Positions 35,922 through 47,005 of a DNA stretch of 64,000 bases are shown here, piece after piece (position 1 is the stretch's first letter; every line of letters starts with the position of its first letter). The notes under the pieces are model-generated. The model saw nothing but the letters and a program-made list of their open reading frames with translations, was not told the DNA's origin and made no database searches. This stretch comes from Homoserinimonas sedimenticola (lineage in GTDB: Bacteria; Actinomycetota; Actinomycetes; Actinomycetales; Microbacteriaceae). The position numbers and the translations under genes are program-made. Location of the stretch: contig NZ_JAPELL010000001.1 in NCBI RefSeq assembly GCF_026094475.1, positions 393,065 through 457,064 on the forward strand, written 5' to 3'.

Positions 35922-36662
35922 TCACAGACCCGATTCGGCAGTACGAACGAGTATTGCCTCGGAGTCGGGACACATGACGACGTCGTCGGGAGCGGCCGCC
36001 CTTATCGACGCCATGTCGCTCTCTGTGAGGCGCACACCACTGGCGGAGGTAACCCCGCCGCGCAGATGCGATGCGCCAATGCCGTAGCGGGAGCGCTGTC
36101 GCTCATAGAGCGCGAGCAGGTCCTCGGGAATCGTGGCCGCGACGGATGCTCGGTGCGCTTCAGCACTCGAACGCTCCTGTGCCAGCGCGCTGAGCGAGGC
36201 ATCCCTCTCTCGCTCGACGTCGGTGATCGTCTCGCGCACGGAGTCGAGGAGGGCACCCGTCTCCTCGGCTGTCGCCTCGAGGCCCTCCAGTCGCTCCATG
36301 ACCCCGAGCTGGATCTCCTCCAGGTCGTCGCGACGCTTGCGCAGAGACGCGATCTCATGCTCGAGCCCCGCGACATCCTTGACCGAGGACGAGCCGGCGA
36401 GCCGCTCGGCGTCCCGCGCCATGCGTGCCTCGACGACCGCGACATCAGCCTCGACGCGCGACAGCTCGAGCCGGGCATCCTCGACCGCGCCCATCTCGAC
36501 GAGGAGCTGCTGCCGGAGGTCCTCTGCCTGCTGACCAAGCTCGGCGAGACGCGCCGTCTCCGGCAGCTTCTTCGCCTGATGAGCGAGCTGCTGAAGCCGG
36601 GTATCGCTCGCCTGCAGCGTGAGGAGCGCCTCTTGCGATTCGGGGCTGGCTTTCAGTGCCAT
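35922..36662 (-). CDS. CT398-like coiled-coil protein with a degenerate C4 zinc ribbon
   Basis: The 246-residue protein is a long antiparallel coiled coil (about residues 10-180, heptad-rich and Glu/Arg-rich) followed by a small C-terminal domain. Family members end in a four-cysteine zinc ribbon with the pattern CxxC...CPxCxRILVR. Here the first pair is missing (GGVTSASGVRL) and the second reads CPDSEAILVR, so only one of four cysteines remains and zinc binding is unlikely. The ESGL terminus is conserved. The family is thought to act in nucleic-acid or secretion-related roles, without firm data. ATG at 36662 was chosen over an upstream start that overlaps the Nif3 gene. It lies 44 bp after the Nif3 gene. 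Confidence 0.85.
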   Translation of the reverse strand: MALKASPESQEALLTLQASDTRLQQLAHQAKKLPETARLAELGQQAEDLRQQLLVEMGAVEDARLELSRVEADVAVVEARMARDAERLAGSSSVKDVAGLEHEIASLRKRRDDLEEIQLGVMERLEGLEATAEETGALLDSVRETITDVERERDASLSALAQERSSAEAHRASVAATIPEDLLALYERQRSRYGIGASHLRGGVTSASGVRLTESDMASIRAAAPDDVVMCPDSEAILVRTAESGL

Positions 36663-36706
36663 TGGGTGTCGCTTTCTATCGAGTGTCTTCGGATGCCGCG
36701 TGCCGG

Positions 36707-37525
36707 TCACTGCACAATGAGGAAGTCCCACGGGTCGGTGCGCAATTCGCTCACGGTGACCGTCACACCTGGGAGGGCGGAACGCAGCTCCTCCCCGGCC
36801 GTCTCAAGCCACAACCATTCCGCGGACCAGTGGGAGACATCGATGAGCGCGGGTCCACGCCCCAGGAGGGCAGCCTCGCGTGCCTCCGACGCGGGGTGGT
36901 GGCGCAGGTCGGAGGTGAGGTAGACGTCCGCGCCGGTCACGGTCGGGTGTCCCAGGAGGGAATCGCCCGCTCCCGCACACAACGCGACCCGCGAAACCGC
37001 GCGGTCGTAGTCTCCGGCCACGCGGATTCCTCCGGCCGTGGGAGGCAGGATGTCACTGAGAGCGCGAGCCAAGCGGCCGAGACTCGTCGGCTCGCGAAGG
37101 GTTCCGACCCGACCGAGTCCGCGGGACGGGGACTCCCCTGCGACGATCGGCGCAGCATCCGCAAGTCCGATGCGCGAGGCCAGAACGGCAGAGGTGCCCG
37201 TCTCTACGACGTCGGCATTGGTGTGGGCGGCGAGGAGAGCGGTGCCGCCCCGGATGAGTCGGGACACGACTGCCCCCTTGTAGCGGTCCTCGGCGACGGA
37301 AGTCACGCCTCGCAGCAGTAGCGGATGGTGCACCAGCAGCATGTCGGCGCTCGCCTCGACCGCTTCGTCGACCGTGTCGAGGACGGCGTCGACTGCAAGA
37401 TGGATGCGACGCACCTCGGCGTCGGGATCTCCCGCGACAAGCCCCACGGCGTCCCAGCCCTCGGCGCCGGAGGCGGGCCACAGCGACTCCACGGCTGCCG
37501 CTACGTCGGCGACGGTTGTTGGCAT
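36707..37525 (-). CDS. Nif3-like dinuclear metal-centre protein
   Basis: This 272-residue protein belongs to the Nif3/GTP cyclohydrolase I type 2-like family. Metal ligands are visible in LLVHHPLLLRG (two His), AAHTNADV (His, Asp) and, late in the chain, DVSHWSAEW (His, Glu region). The family forms hexameric rings; the biochemical role is disputed. The neighbouring coiled coil and rnpB are its usual companions. The ATG at 37525 has TAGACT six nucleotides upstream, so the operon Nif3-coiled coil probably starts leaderless. Confidence 0.9.
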   Translation of the reverse strand: MPTTVADVAAAVESLWPASGAEGWDAVGLVAGDPDAEVRRIHLAVDAVLDTVDEAVEASADMLLVHHPLLLRGVTSVAEDRYKGAVVSRLIRGGTALLAAHTNADVVETGTSAVLASRIGLADAAPIVAGESPSRGLGRVGTLREPTSLGRLARALSDILPPTAGGIRVAGDYDRAVSRVALCAGAGDSLLGHPTVTGADVYLTSDLRHHPASEAREAALLGRGPALIDVSHWSAEWLWLETAGEELRSALPGVTVTVSELRTDPWDFLIVQ

Positions 37526-37531
37526 CCTGCA

Positions 37532-37537
37532 AGTCTA
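37532..37537 (-). promoter_or_regulatory. -10 element for the Nif3 gene (leaderless)
   Basis: TAGACT on the minus strand ends six nucleotides before the ATG at 37525; the same hexamer and spacing occur before the RDD gene. Confidence 0.55.
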
Positions 37538-37557
37538 GCGAGGAGCGTGCAGCGGAG

Positions 37558-40620
<3,063 letters not shown>

Positions 40621-40626
40621 GGGCAA

Positions 40627-40632
40627 ATACTA
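40627..40632 (-). promoter_or_regulatory. -10 element for the permease gene (leaderless)
   Basis: TAGTAT on the minus strand is followed by six nucleotides and the ATG at 40620. Confidence 0.55.
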
Positions 40633-40742
40633 GCGGGCAGCGCGCCCCAGCAGGAGGAAGGCTCGCATTCGCCCCCTGTCCGGAGTCGGAGGGCGCTGCT
40701 ACCGTGCTTGCTACCTCCCTCAGTAGACGGAATCGAGGAGCC

Positions 40743-42326
40743 ATGACCGCGAGCAAACCCGTCGTCCACCGGCCACGCGAGGAGTGGACGGGCCAGGTCG
40801 GATTCATCCTGGCCGCAATCGGTTCTGCGGTGGGTCTTGGCAACATCTGGCGATTCCCCGGAGTGGCCTACGAGAACGGTGGCGGAGCGTTCCTCATCCC
40901 GTATCTGGTCGCGCTTCTGACGGCGGGCATCCCCATCCTCTTCCTCGACTACGCAATCGGGCACCGCTTCCGGGGGTCCGCCCCGACCGCCTTCCGCAGG
41001 CTGGGAGGCGAACGCGCACGCTGGCTCGAGTCGCTCGGCTGGTTCCAGGTAGCGATCGCCTTCGTGATCGGGCTGTACTACACAGCCGTCATCGCGTGGG
41101 CGCTGAGCTACTTCGTCTTCTCTTTCGACCTGCGCTGGGGCGATGACCCCGCCGCGTTCTTCACGGGCGAATACCTCAGCACAGGGTCGCCTGGTATCAG
41201 CCTCGAGTTCGTTCCGGGTGTCCTCATCCCGCTCGCCCTCGTCTGGGTCGCCACCATAATCGTGCTCGCGGCGGGCGTCGCGAAGGGCCTCCAGCGCGTC
41301 AACGTGGTCTTCCTGCCCGTGCTGATCGTCGCGTTCCTGATCCTTGTTGTGCGCGCGCTTCTCCTCGAGGGGGCCAGCTCGGGTCTCGACGCCCTCTTCA
41401 CGCCGGATTGGTCAGCCCTCGCCAACCCTGACGTCTGGATCGCGGCCTACAGCCAGATCTTCTTCTCGCTGTCGATCGCCTTCGGCATCATGATCACCTA
41501 CGCCTCATATCGGCGCCGGCGGTCGAACCTGACGGGCCCGGGACTCGTCGTCGCCTTCGCCAACTCGTCTTTCGAGATCCTCGCGGGCATCGGCGTGTTC
41601 GCGACGATCGGATTCTTCGCCGTCCAACAGGGAGTGAGCGTCGCTGAGGTCGAAGGTCTCACCGGCGTCGGGCTCTCCTTCATGACCTTCCCCGCGATCG
41701 TCTCGCAGATGCCGGGCGGCGCCATCTTCGGATGCCTCTTCTTCGGTTCCCTCGCGATGGCCGGCTTCACCTCGCTCATCTCGGTGCTGCAGGTCGTGAC
41801 GGCCGCAGTTCAGGAGAAGTTCGACCTGGGGCGCCGCGCCGCCGCGCTCAGCGTCGGCGGCATCTCCGCAGTGCTCTCCATCCTGCTCTTCTCGACCACG
41901 ACAGGCCTCCTCGCCCTCGACGTAACCGACCAGTGGGCCAACAACGTGGGCGTCGTCGCCTCCGCAGTGCTCGTCACAATCCTTGTGGTCTGGGTGCTGC
42001 GCCGAGCTGCTGAGCTCCGCGGCCACCTCAACGCCGTCTCCACCTTCCAGCTCGGCTCCATCTGGGTCGCCCTCGTCGGGGTGGTGGCTCCCGTCGTGCT
42101 CGGATACATGCTCGTGCAGCGGATCATCTCACTCGCTATCGACGGTTACAGCGACATGCCTGGCTGGTATCTGCTCCTCTTCGGCTGGGGCACGATCGCC
42201 TTCATTCTTGTCGCGGCCGTCGTCCTGGCGCTGCTGCCGTGGCGGCGCTCCCCCGACGAGTTCATACCCTGGCCGCCTCGCGCCCTCGACACTCCCCCGT
42301 CACGTCGAAAGGAGGCCTCGCGATGA
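40743..42326 (+). CDS. Sodium-dependent NSS-family transporter (MetP-like)
   Basis: This 527-residue neurotransmitter:sodium symporter family protein has about twelve helices. The first helix contains the sodium/substrate motif AIGSAVGLGNIWRFPGVAYENGGGAFL, here spanning residues 21-47 (NIWRFP is the key part). Helix 6 has the unwound-region SLSIAFGIMITYASY, and helix 8 the NSSFEILAGIG sodium site. The small overlapping partner gene downstream resembles MetS of the Corynebacterium methionine/alanine importer MetPS, so methionine or alanine uptake is the best guess. A GAGGAG site precedes the ATG at 40743. Confidence 0.88.
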   Translation: MTASKPVVHRPREEWTGQVGFILAAIGSAVGLGNIWRFPGVAYENGGGAFLIPYLVALLTAGIPILFLDYAIGHRFRGSAPTAFRRLGGERARWLESLGWFQVAIAFVIGLYYTAVIAWALSYFVFSFDLRWGDDPAAFFTGEYLSTGSPGISLEFVPGVLIPLALVWVATIIVLAAGVAKGLQRVNVVFLPVLIVAFLILVVRALLLEGASSGLDALFTPDWSALANPDVWIAAYSQIFFSLSIAFGIMITYASYRRRRSNLTGPGLVVAFANSSFEILAGIGVFATIGFFAVQQGVSVAEVEGLTGVGLSFMTFPAIVSQMPGGAIFGCLFFGSLAMAGFTSLISVLQVVTAAVQEKFDLGRRAAALSVGGISAVLSILLFSTTTGLLALDVTDQWANNVGVVASAVLVTILVVWVLRRAAELRGHLNAVSTFQLGSIWVALVGVVAPVVLGYMLVQRIISLAIDGYSDMPGWYLLLFGWGTIAFILVAAVVLALLPWRRSPDEFIPWPPRALDTPPSRRKEASR

Positions 42327-42466
42327 GCACTCTCGCGATCGTATTCCTCGTGCTGTCGATCCTGATCGTCTGGGGTGGCCTGAGCGCGAGCATCCTCTAT
42401 CTGCGCTCGCACCCTGAACGAGCCGACTATCCTCCGGGCGGCGACGAGCACTACACGCCCCGGTGA
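42323..42466 (+). CDS. MetS-like small subunit of the NSS transporter
   Basis: The 47-residue protein has one transmembrane helix (LAIVFLVLSILIVWGGLSAS) and a short cytoplasmic tail with LRSHPERADYPPG. Its ATG overlaps the stop of the transporter gene (ATGA), so translation is coupled. This matches the MetS partner required by MetP-type importers in corynebacteria. A GAAAGGAGG site lies inside the end of the transporter gene at good spacing. Confidence in the family is good from size, topology and position. Confidence 0.85.
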   Translation: MSTLAIVFLVLSILIVWGGLSASILYLRSHPERADYPPGGDEHYTPR

Positions 42467-42483
42467 CGCGACGACGCGACAGA

Positions 42484-42513
42484 AGGGGCGACCGAGTGAC
42501 CCCGGTCGCCCCT
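42484..42513. terminator. Bidirectional terminator
   Basis: An 11-bp perfect stem (AGGGGCGACCG with CGGTCGCCCCT) and 8-nt loop sit between the convergent MetS-like gene and the membrane protein gene. Confidence 0.8.
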
Positions 42514-42532
42514 GACTGTGGCAATCTTCCGA

Positions 42533-43216
42533 TCAGCGATCGGCAGCTCCGCGAAGGAGCTTCAGTCCCGCCAGCACCACGGGAGCCATAAGCGGCACAA
42601 ATGCGAGGGCGGCGAGTGCGCCCAGGTTGAACATCGGCACGATGAAGGCCAACAGCGGCAGAGGCGCGATCCACCAGCTCACGACACGCGCACGGGCGAG
42701 GCCGAGCGTGAGGGCGGGGATGCCGAGGATCGTGAAGACCTGAGCGGAGATGAGCCAGCCGACGACGCTCAGCTCCTTGGCGGCACCGTCAAGAGCGAGG
42801 GCCTGTTCCATCTCGAGCGTGTTGCCCGCGGCGATGAGGAACCAGTCCGACAGGAGCAGTCCCGACATCTGGACGGACCCGAATGCCACGAGCACTGCGG
42901 CCAGCGATACCCAGATGCGTCCGCGCCGCCCCACGAGGCCGATGAGCCCCATGACGCCGAGGGCAAGTGCGACCCAGGAGTAGTGCAGCAGGTTCGCCGA
43001 GAGGATGCTCGCGGCCGGGTCGGCGGCAAGGGAGGCGATGTAGCCGGCGCCACCCTCCTCGGTCTGGGGCGGCGAGAACACCATCCCGGCCGCGAAGAGC
43101 ACGGGGAAGGCGGTGAGGGCGGCTCCCGCGAAGCGGAAGAGGCCGCGCGGGATCTGGCGCTCGGCGGCGTCGCTCGGCGTCTCGGCGCGGGTGGCAGGAG
43201 CGAAGAGGTCGGTCAT
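42533..43216 (-). CDS. Six-helix membrane protein of unknown function, candidate target of the adjacent two-component system
   Basis: The 227-residue protein has about six hydrophobic helices. Between helices 1 and 2 is an external loop with PPQTEEGGAGYIASLAADPA. I do not recognise the family; membrane proteins of similar size and layout often accompany LuxR-type response regulators. The gene lies 156 bp downstream of the response regulator on the same strand. That gap holds GTCCCG repeats matching the dyad before the kinase, so it is probably a regulon member with its own promoter. ATG at 43216 has a GAAAGGA site. Confidence 0.7.
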   Translation of the reverse strand: MTDLFAPATRAETPSDAAERQIPRGLFRFAGAALTAFPVLFAAGMVFSPPQTEEGGAGYIASLAADPAASILSANLLHYSWVALALGVMGLIGLVGRRGRIWVSLAAVLVAFGSVQMSGLLLSDWFLIAAGNTLEMEQALALDGAAKELSVVGWLISAQVFTILGIPALTLGLARARVVSWWIAPLPLLAFIVPMFNLGALAALAFVPLMAPVVLAGLKLLRGAADR

Positions 43217-43293
43217 TGAAGTTCCTTTCGGGGGGTCGTGTTGTCGATGACTCGACTCTCCCGTCTCGACGACCCGGGCGAACAGGGCACCGC

Positions 43294-43312
43294 GTCCCGA
43301 TCCCGGTCCCGA
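43294..43312. promoter_or_regulatory. GTCCCG direct-repeat site
   Basis: GTCCCG-ATCCCG-GTCCCG runs at 43294-43311, about 80 bp before the membrane protein ATG. Its 12-bp period equals the half-site spacing in the two GTCCCG-N6-CGGGAC dyads nearby. Probable response-regulator site. Confidence 0.45.
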
Positions 43313-43350
43313 CTTTTCGCCCCGAATCGTTCCCGGCCTGCGCCCGCCCT

Positions 43351-43368
43351 GTCCCGTGCAGGCGGGAC
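43351..43368. promoter_or_regulatory. GTCCCG-N6-CGGGAC dyad, copy 1
   Basis: Inverted repeat with a 6-nt spacer, 135 bp before the membrane protein ATG and just past the response-regulator stop at 43373. It is the same dyad as at 46172-46189. Confidence 0.5.
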
Positions 43369-43372
43369 TCCG

Positions 43373-44035
43373 TCAGGAGCGCCCCAGTCCCGACTCCCGC
43401 GCGCGCACGATTGCTTCGGCACGATCGGCGACCTGCAGCTTGGCAAAGATGTTCGAGGTGTTGTTGCGCACCGTCTTGGGTGCAAGGAACAGCGCTTGCG
43501 CGATCTGGGCGTTGGATCGACCTGCCGCGAGGAGGTTCAGGATCTCGCGCTCCCGCGCCGTCAGCTGAGGAAAGGCCTCCTCGGGCACGTTCCACGGCGG
43601 CCCCGAGGTGAAGAACTCGCCGACACGCCGGGCGACGGATGCCCCGAAAACGAGCCCGCCCGAGGCGACCATCTCGATCGCCTGGCTGATCTCCGACTGT
43701 GCCGCACCCTTGAGCAGGTAGCCGCGCGCCCCGGCGCGCATGGCCGCGAAGACTGTCTCGTCATCGTCAGACATCGTCAGCACGAGAACCGCGATGTGCG
43801 GATGCCGCGCGAGGATGTCGCGCGTTGCAGAGATGCCATCGCGGCCGGGCATTTGCACGTCCATAACCACGACATCTGGCTGATGAGCGTCGACGCTTTC
43901 CACCGCAGCGCTACCGTCCGAGGCGGTGGCGACAACCCTCATGCCGTCAAGCGATGACAGGAGCATGGCCAGGCCCTCCCGGTAGACCGGGTGGTCATCG
44001 ACCACGATCACGTCGACCGGCTCAGTGCCGTGCAC
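43373..44035 (-). CDS. NarL/LuxR-family response regulator
   Basis: This 220-residue protein has an N-terminal receiver domain. Acidic residues are in VIVVDDHPVYREGL, the phospho-Asp is in VVMDVQMPGRDG, and the conserved Lys is in YLLKGA. The C-terminal LuxR helix-turn-helix reads LTAREREILNLLAAGRSNAQIAQALFLAPKTVRNNTSNI (cut here; recognition helix PKTVRNN). It should bind an inverted repeat when phosphorylated by the kinase encoded upstream. The GTG at 44035 overlaps the kinase stop by 14 nt and has a perfect AAGGAGGA site, so the pair is coupled. GTCCCG dyads before the kinase and the next gene are the likely sites. Confidence 0.93.
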   Translation of the reverse strand: MHGTEPVDVIVVDDHPVYREGLAMLLSSLDGMRVVATASDGSAAVESVDAHQPDVVVMDVQMPGRDGISATRDILARHPHIAVLVLTMSDDDETVFAAMRAGARGYLLKGAAQSEISQAIEMVASGGLVFGASVARRVGEFFTSGPPWNVPEEAFPQLTAREREILNLLAAGRSNAQIAQALFLAPKTVRNNTSNIFAKLQVADRAEAIVRARESGLGRS

Positions 44036-46148
44036 GAGTGTCCTCCTTGTCTGCGGCACTGGCCGCGCCCTGATCGATAGCCGCCTCGGAGAAGTCGAGG
44101 CGGCGCAAGGGCAGCCGCGCGTGCACGCGAGTGCCGGGACGGTCAGCTCCCTGCTCGACCGCCTCGAACGCGACACTGCCGCCGAGTTCCGCAGCCCTCG
44201 CCCGCAGAGAGACAAGCCCCACGCCTGCGACGGCCTGCGACGCCATGCCGACCCCGTCGTCGTCAACCTCGATAATGAGGTCATTGTCCTGGGCTTTGAT
44301 TCGAACGACAACGTGCTCGCCGCCCGAGTGGCGGCTCGCGTTCGTCATAGCTTCTGAGGCGATGCGGTAGGCGGCGACCTCGAGTGCCGCGCTGAGCGGA
44401 GGGAGTTCCTCCGCCTGCAGGGTGATGTGGAGTCCGCCTCCCGTCAGACGCTCCGCCTGTTGCTCGATCGCGCGCACGAGGCCCAGGTCGTCGAGTGCGG
44501 GCGGTCGTAGGTCGTGGACGAGACGGCGGATCTCTGCGACCACCTCACTGGACTCCTCGATCGCTGCGTCCAGTGCCGCGAGGGACTGCTCTGGCTGTCG
44601 TTCTATCAGGTTGCGCGAGGTCTCGAGTCGTAGGCGGATTCCTCCCAGCAACGGGCCCAGCCCGTCGTGTAGTTCGCGCCGAAGACGTGAGCGTTCCTCC
44701 TCGCGCGCGGAGACCAGATCCACGCGGATGCCCTGCAGTTCGCGGCTGAGCTCCGCGTTGAGCAGGGCCGCCGCCGCGAGACGCACGAGGTCGCTGAGCA
44801 GCGTCCTGTCGCGCGCTGAGAGAGCCGGCCGACGACCGGGCTGCATGCGAATGCGTCCGATCTCGCTGCCCTCGTGTGTCAGGGGAAGTGTGATGGCCGA
44901 CGGGGTCGGAGCACCCGTCTGAGCCACCAGCGGCGGGCCCTCGGGACGTTCAAGTTCGACCCTCACGAAGCTGGATGCGAAGGCACGCGCGATACAGGCG
45001 GAGAGCTCATCCAGTCTCGTCTGCGTGTCGCCCGCGGCTTCAAGGCGATTTGCGAGCGTCGACAGGACCTCGTAGGGGTCGTCGCGTGACCCGTTGACCC
45101 AACGGGTCACGAGCCGGAACAGGCGATCGCGGAGGGGGGTGTAGACCGCGAGCACCGCCAACAGCGCGATGAGGAGCACGGCGCGGTCGTCGAAGAGCGA
45201 TCCGACGAGCACGTACAGCGCGACATCCACCAGCACGACGCTTGCGAACAGCACGGCGTAGACGATCGTCCAGCTCAGGAGCCGGTCGATGGCGTAGAGC
45301 CCGTACCGCGCTACCGCGATGACGATCGCCGCACTGACGAAGGCGATTCCGAGGGCGAAGAGCACATCGCCCAACTCGGACGGCATGATCTGCGACATGA
45401 GCAGAAGGGCGACGAAGATGACGCCGGCGAAGATGAGCCAGCGCAACTGGGAGCGCTGTTCGGCGGAGGCTCCGCGGCGACGGCTGACGGTGACGGCAAG
45501 GGCCACGGCGGCTCCTGCGGCGGCACTCGGGAACGCAGCCGCCAGAATGACGCTCCAGAGCGCATCCGGAAGCGGGAGGGTTGGCAGGCCGGGGTCGAAT
45601 CTCGCGAGCTGCTCAGCACGACCCGGCTCGTCCGCCGCAAGAACTTGCGCGGGCGCGAAGATGAAGGCGAAGGGCAGGATGCTGGCGAGAGCCAGGCTGA
45701 GGACTGCCGCGCCGCGCCATCCTCCTTTAGGCAACCGCCCATCTGGAAAGAGCAGCAGGATCAGCAGGATCGGTAGCAGTAGGATGGCGCCGAATCTCGC
45801 GTAGTACCAGAAGGCTGCGCGGGCCAGCGGCGTCACCTCATCGCCCGCGATCGCTACATTGAGGATTCCCGCCGCGACGCCGTCGAGCCCCCACAGGACG
45901 CCAAACCCAGTCAGGATCACGGCGATCGGGTGGCCGCCGAGACGCCACATCAGCAGGGCGCCGGGGAGCGCCATCGCGAGCCCTGGAATAGTGCCCGATG
46001 CGGCAGAACCCGTGCCATCGGCAGGATCGGCAGGAGCGAGCGCATCAAGCCTCAGCCCCGCGACAGTGCACGCTATGACGAGGATGACCGTGATGGCCGC
46101 GGCGGCGCGCCAAACAGTGAGGGCGGGCTGATCCCGCGCGATGCTCAT
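44022..46148 (-). CDS. Membrane sensor histidine kinase (HisKA_3 type)
   Basis: The 708-residue kinase has a long N-terminal membrane region of about ten helices (residues 10-330). A GAF-like cytoplasmic segment follows (ADGDTQTRLDELSACIARAF region, 370-470). The dimerization helix carries the phosphorylated His in RRELHDGLGPLLGG. The C-terminal ATPase domain shows SEAMTNASRHSGG (N box) and DDDGVGM plus GLVSLRARAAELGG. This layout suits an integral-membrane signal, perhaps lipid or envelope stress; the signal itself is unknown. I chose ATG at 46148 because the GTCCCG dyad lies at 46171-46190, where an earlier ATG (46193) would put it inside the gene. Confidence 0.9.
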   Translation of the reverse strand: MSIARDQPALTVWRAAAAITVILVIACTVAGLRLDALAPADPADGTGSAASGTIPGLAMALPGALLMWRLGGHPIAVILTGFGVLWGLDGVAAGILNVAIAGDEVTPLARAAFWYYARFGAILLLPILLILLLFPDGRLPKGGWRGAAVLSLALASILPFAFIFAPAQVLAADEPGRAEQLARFDPGLPTLPLPDALWSVILAAAFPSAAAGAAVALAVTVSRRRGASAEQRSQLRWLIFAGVIFVALLLMSQIMPSELGDVLFALGIAFVSAAIVIAVARYGLYAIDRLLSWTIVYAVLFASVVLVDVALYVLVGSLFDDRAVLLIALLAVLAVYTPLRDRLFRLVTRWVNGSRDDPYEVLSTLANRLEAAGDTQTRLDELSACIARAFASSFVRVELERPEGPPLVAQTGAPTPSAITLPLTHEGSEIGRIRMQPGRRPALSARDRTLLSDLVRLAAAALLNAELSRELQGIRVDLVSAREEERSRLRRELHDGLGPLLGGIRLRLETSRNLIERQPEQSLAALDAAIEESSEVVAEIRRLVHDLRPPALDDLGLVRAIEQQAERLTGGGLHITLQAEELPPLSAALEVAAYRIASEAMTNASRHSGGEHVVVRIKAQDNDLIIEVDDDGVGMASQAVAGVGLVSLRARAAELGGSVAFEAVEQGADRPGTRVHARLPLRRLDFSEAAIDQGAASAADKEDTRARH

Positions 46149-46170
46149 CGCCCTATCGTGGCAGGCGAGG

Positions 46171-46190
46171 AGTCCCGGAGTCACGGGACT
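46171..46190. promoter_or_regulatory. GTCCCG-N6-CGGGAC dyad, copy 2 (kinase operon)
   Basis: AGTCCCG-GAGTCA-CGGGACT forms 7-bp arms with a 6-nt spacer 23 bp before the kinase ATG. It matches the dyad at 43351 and suggests autoregulation. Another GTCCCG half-site follows at 46194. Confidence 0.5.
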
Positions 46191-46246
46191 CATGTCCCGG
46201 ATGTCTGACCGCTCCCGGCCCTGCGGGCGTGCCAGAGTTCGAACGG

Positions 46247-46319
46247 TGGGCCCTGCCGGGATCGAACCGACGACATCCACGGTGTAAACGTGGCGCTCTA
46301 CCAGCTGAGCTAAAGGCCC
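46247..46319 (-). tRNA. tRNA-Val (anticodon TAC)
   Basis: The minus strand gives a 73-nt cloverleaf beginning GGGCCTTTAGCTCAG, with anticodon stem CCACG/CGTGG enclosing loop TTTACAC (anticodon TAC). The T-arm is GGTTCGATCC. The acceptor stem GGGCCTT/AGGGCCC includes one G-T pair. CCA is not encoded. Confidence 0.95.
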
Positions 46320-46321
46320 AT

Positions 46322-46336
46322 GCGCACTAGGTGCGC
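46322..46336. terminator. Small hairpin between peroxiredoxin gene and tRNA-Val
   Basis: GCGCAC-TAG-GTGCGC forms a 6-bp perfect stem three bases from the tRNA 5' end and 22 bp past the peroxiredoxin stop. There is no T-run. It may stop the peroxiredoxin transcript or guide tRNA processing. Confidence 0.35.
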
Positions 46337-46358
46337 TGCTACATAGTACAGGGGGCAG

Positions 46359-46820
46359 TCATGCCAGGGCAGAGACCGCCTCGCGGTAGGCGGCAAGATC
46401 GCGTGCCTCCCCCGGCGCCGTCATGAAGGCACCACTGACCACGCCGTCGCCGCGGATGACGAAGGTCGCGCGTGTCGCAACGCCTCTCTCCTCCAGGAAC
46501 ACGCCGTACTCACGAGCAACCGCACCGTGAGGCCAGAAGTCCGCAAGAAGGGTGAACTCGAAACCCTCGCGCTCCGCGAAGGCGCGCAAGGTGGCCTTGC
46601 TATCCACGGAGATCGCGACCAGCTGGACGCCGGCGTCGTCGAACACCGCGAGGTTGTCGCGGAGCTCGCACAGTTCGCCGGTGCAGATGCCGGTGAAGGC
46701 GAGCGGGAAGAAGACGAGAGCAACAGGACCGCCTTCAAGGAGGGTCGCGAGTTCGATGTTCTCGCCGAACTGACTCTCCAGAGAGAAGCCGGGAGCCTTG
46801 TCACCGGGAGCGATGGGCAT
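46359..46820 (-). CDS. AhpE-like peroxiredoxin
   Basis: This 153-residue thiol peroxidase reduces hydrogen peroxide and organic or peroxynitrite oxidants. The active-site block is FPLAFTGICTGELCELRDNL, with the peroxidatic Cys in GICTG and a second Cys five residues later, as in mycobacterial AhpE. Further family blocks are VQLVAISVDSKATLRAF and the RATFVIRGDGVV strand. Start choice: ATG at 46820 (PIAPGDKAPGF) has AAAGG at about nine nucleotides; earlier in-frame ATGs at 46829 and 46862 are possible. It is divergent from aceE and its operon partner, if any, is not visible. Confidence 0.9.
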   Translation of the reverse strand: MPIAPGDKAPGFSLESQFGENIELATLLEGGPVALVFFPLAFTGICTGELCELRDNLAVFDDAGVQLVAISVDSKATLRAFAEREGFEFTLLADFWPHGAVAREYGVFLEERGVATRATFVIRGDGVVSGAFMTAPGEARDLAAYREAVSALA

Positions 46821-47005
46821 CCGGCTCATCCTTTCGACGGCATTGGTGAGGAACAGGTCCAAACACTAACGAGCACTGTGGGAACTATCCAAACCTCGCG
46901 CCATTTTCCTCACTAGGATGGTCGAGCCCGCCCAACGCCGCGTCGAGACCCGACGAGAGCCTTCGGCGGGATCGAAGAGTCCGCAGACCAAAGTGAGGCA
47001 AGACC

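Noticed and set aside
35748..36923. Plus-strand 391-codon open frame
   Set aside because: It runs across the RNase P RNA and the antisense of the coiled-coil gene, so it is not a gene.
46149..46280. Upstream extension of the histidine kinase
   Set aside because: It would run into tRNA-Val and include the GTCCCG dyad; ATG at 46148 is preferred.
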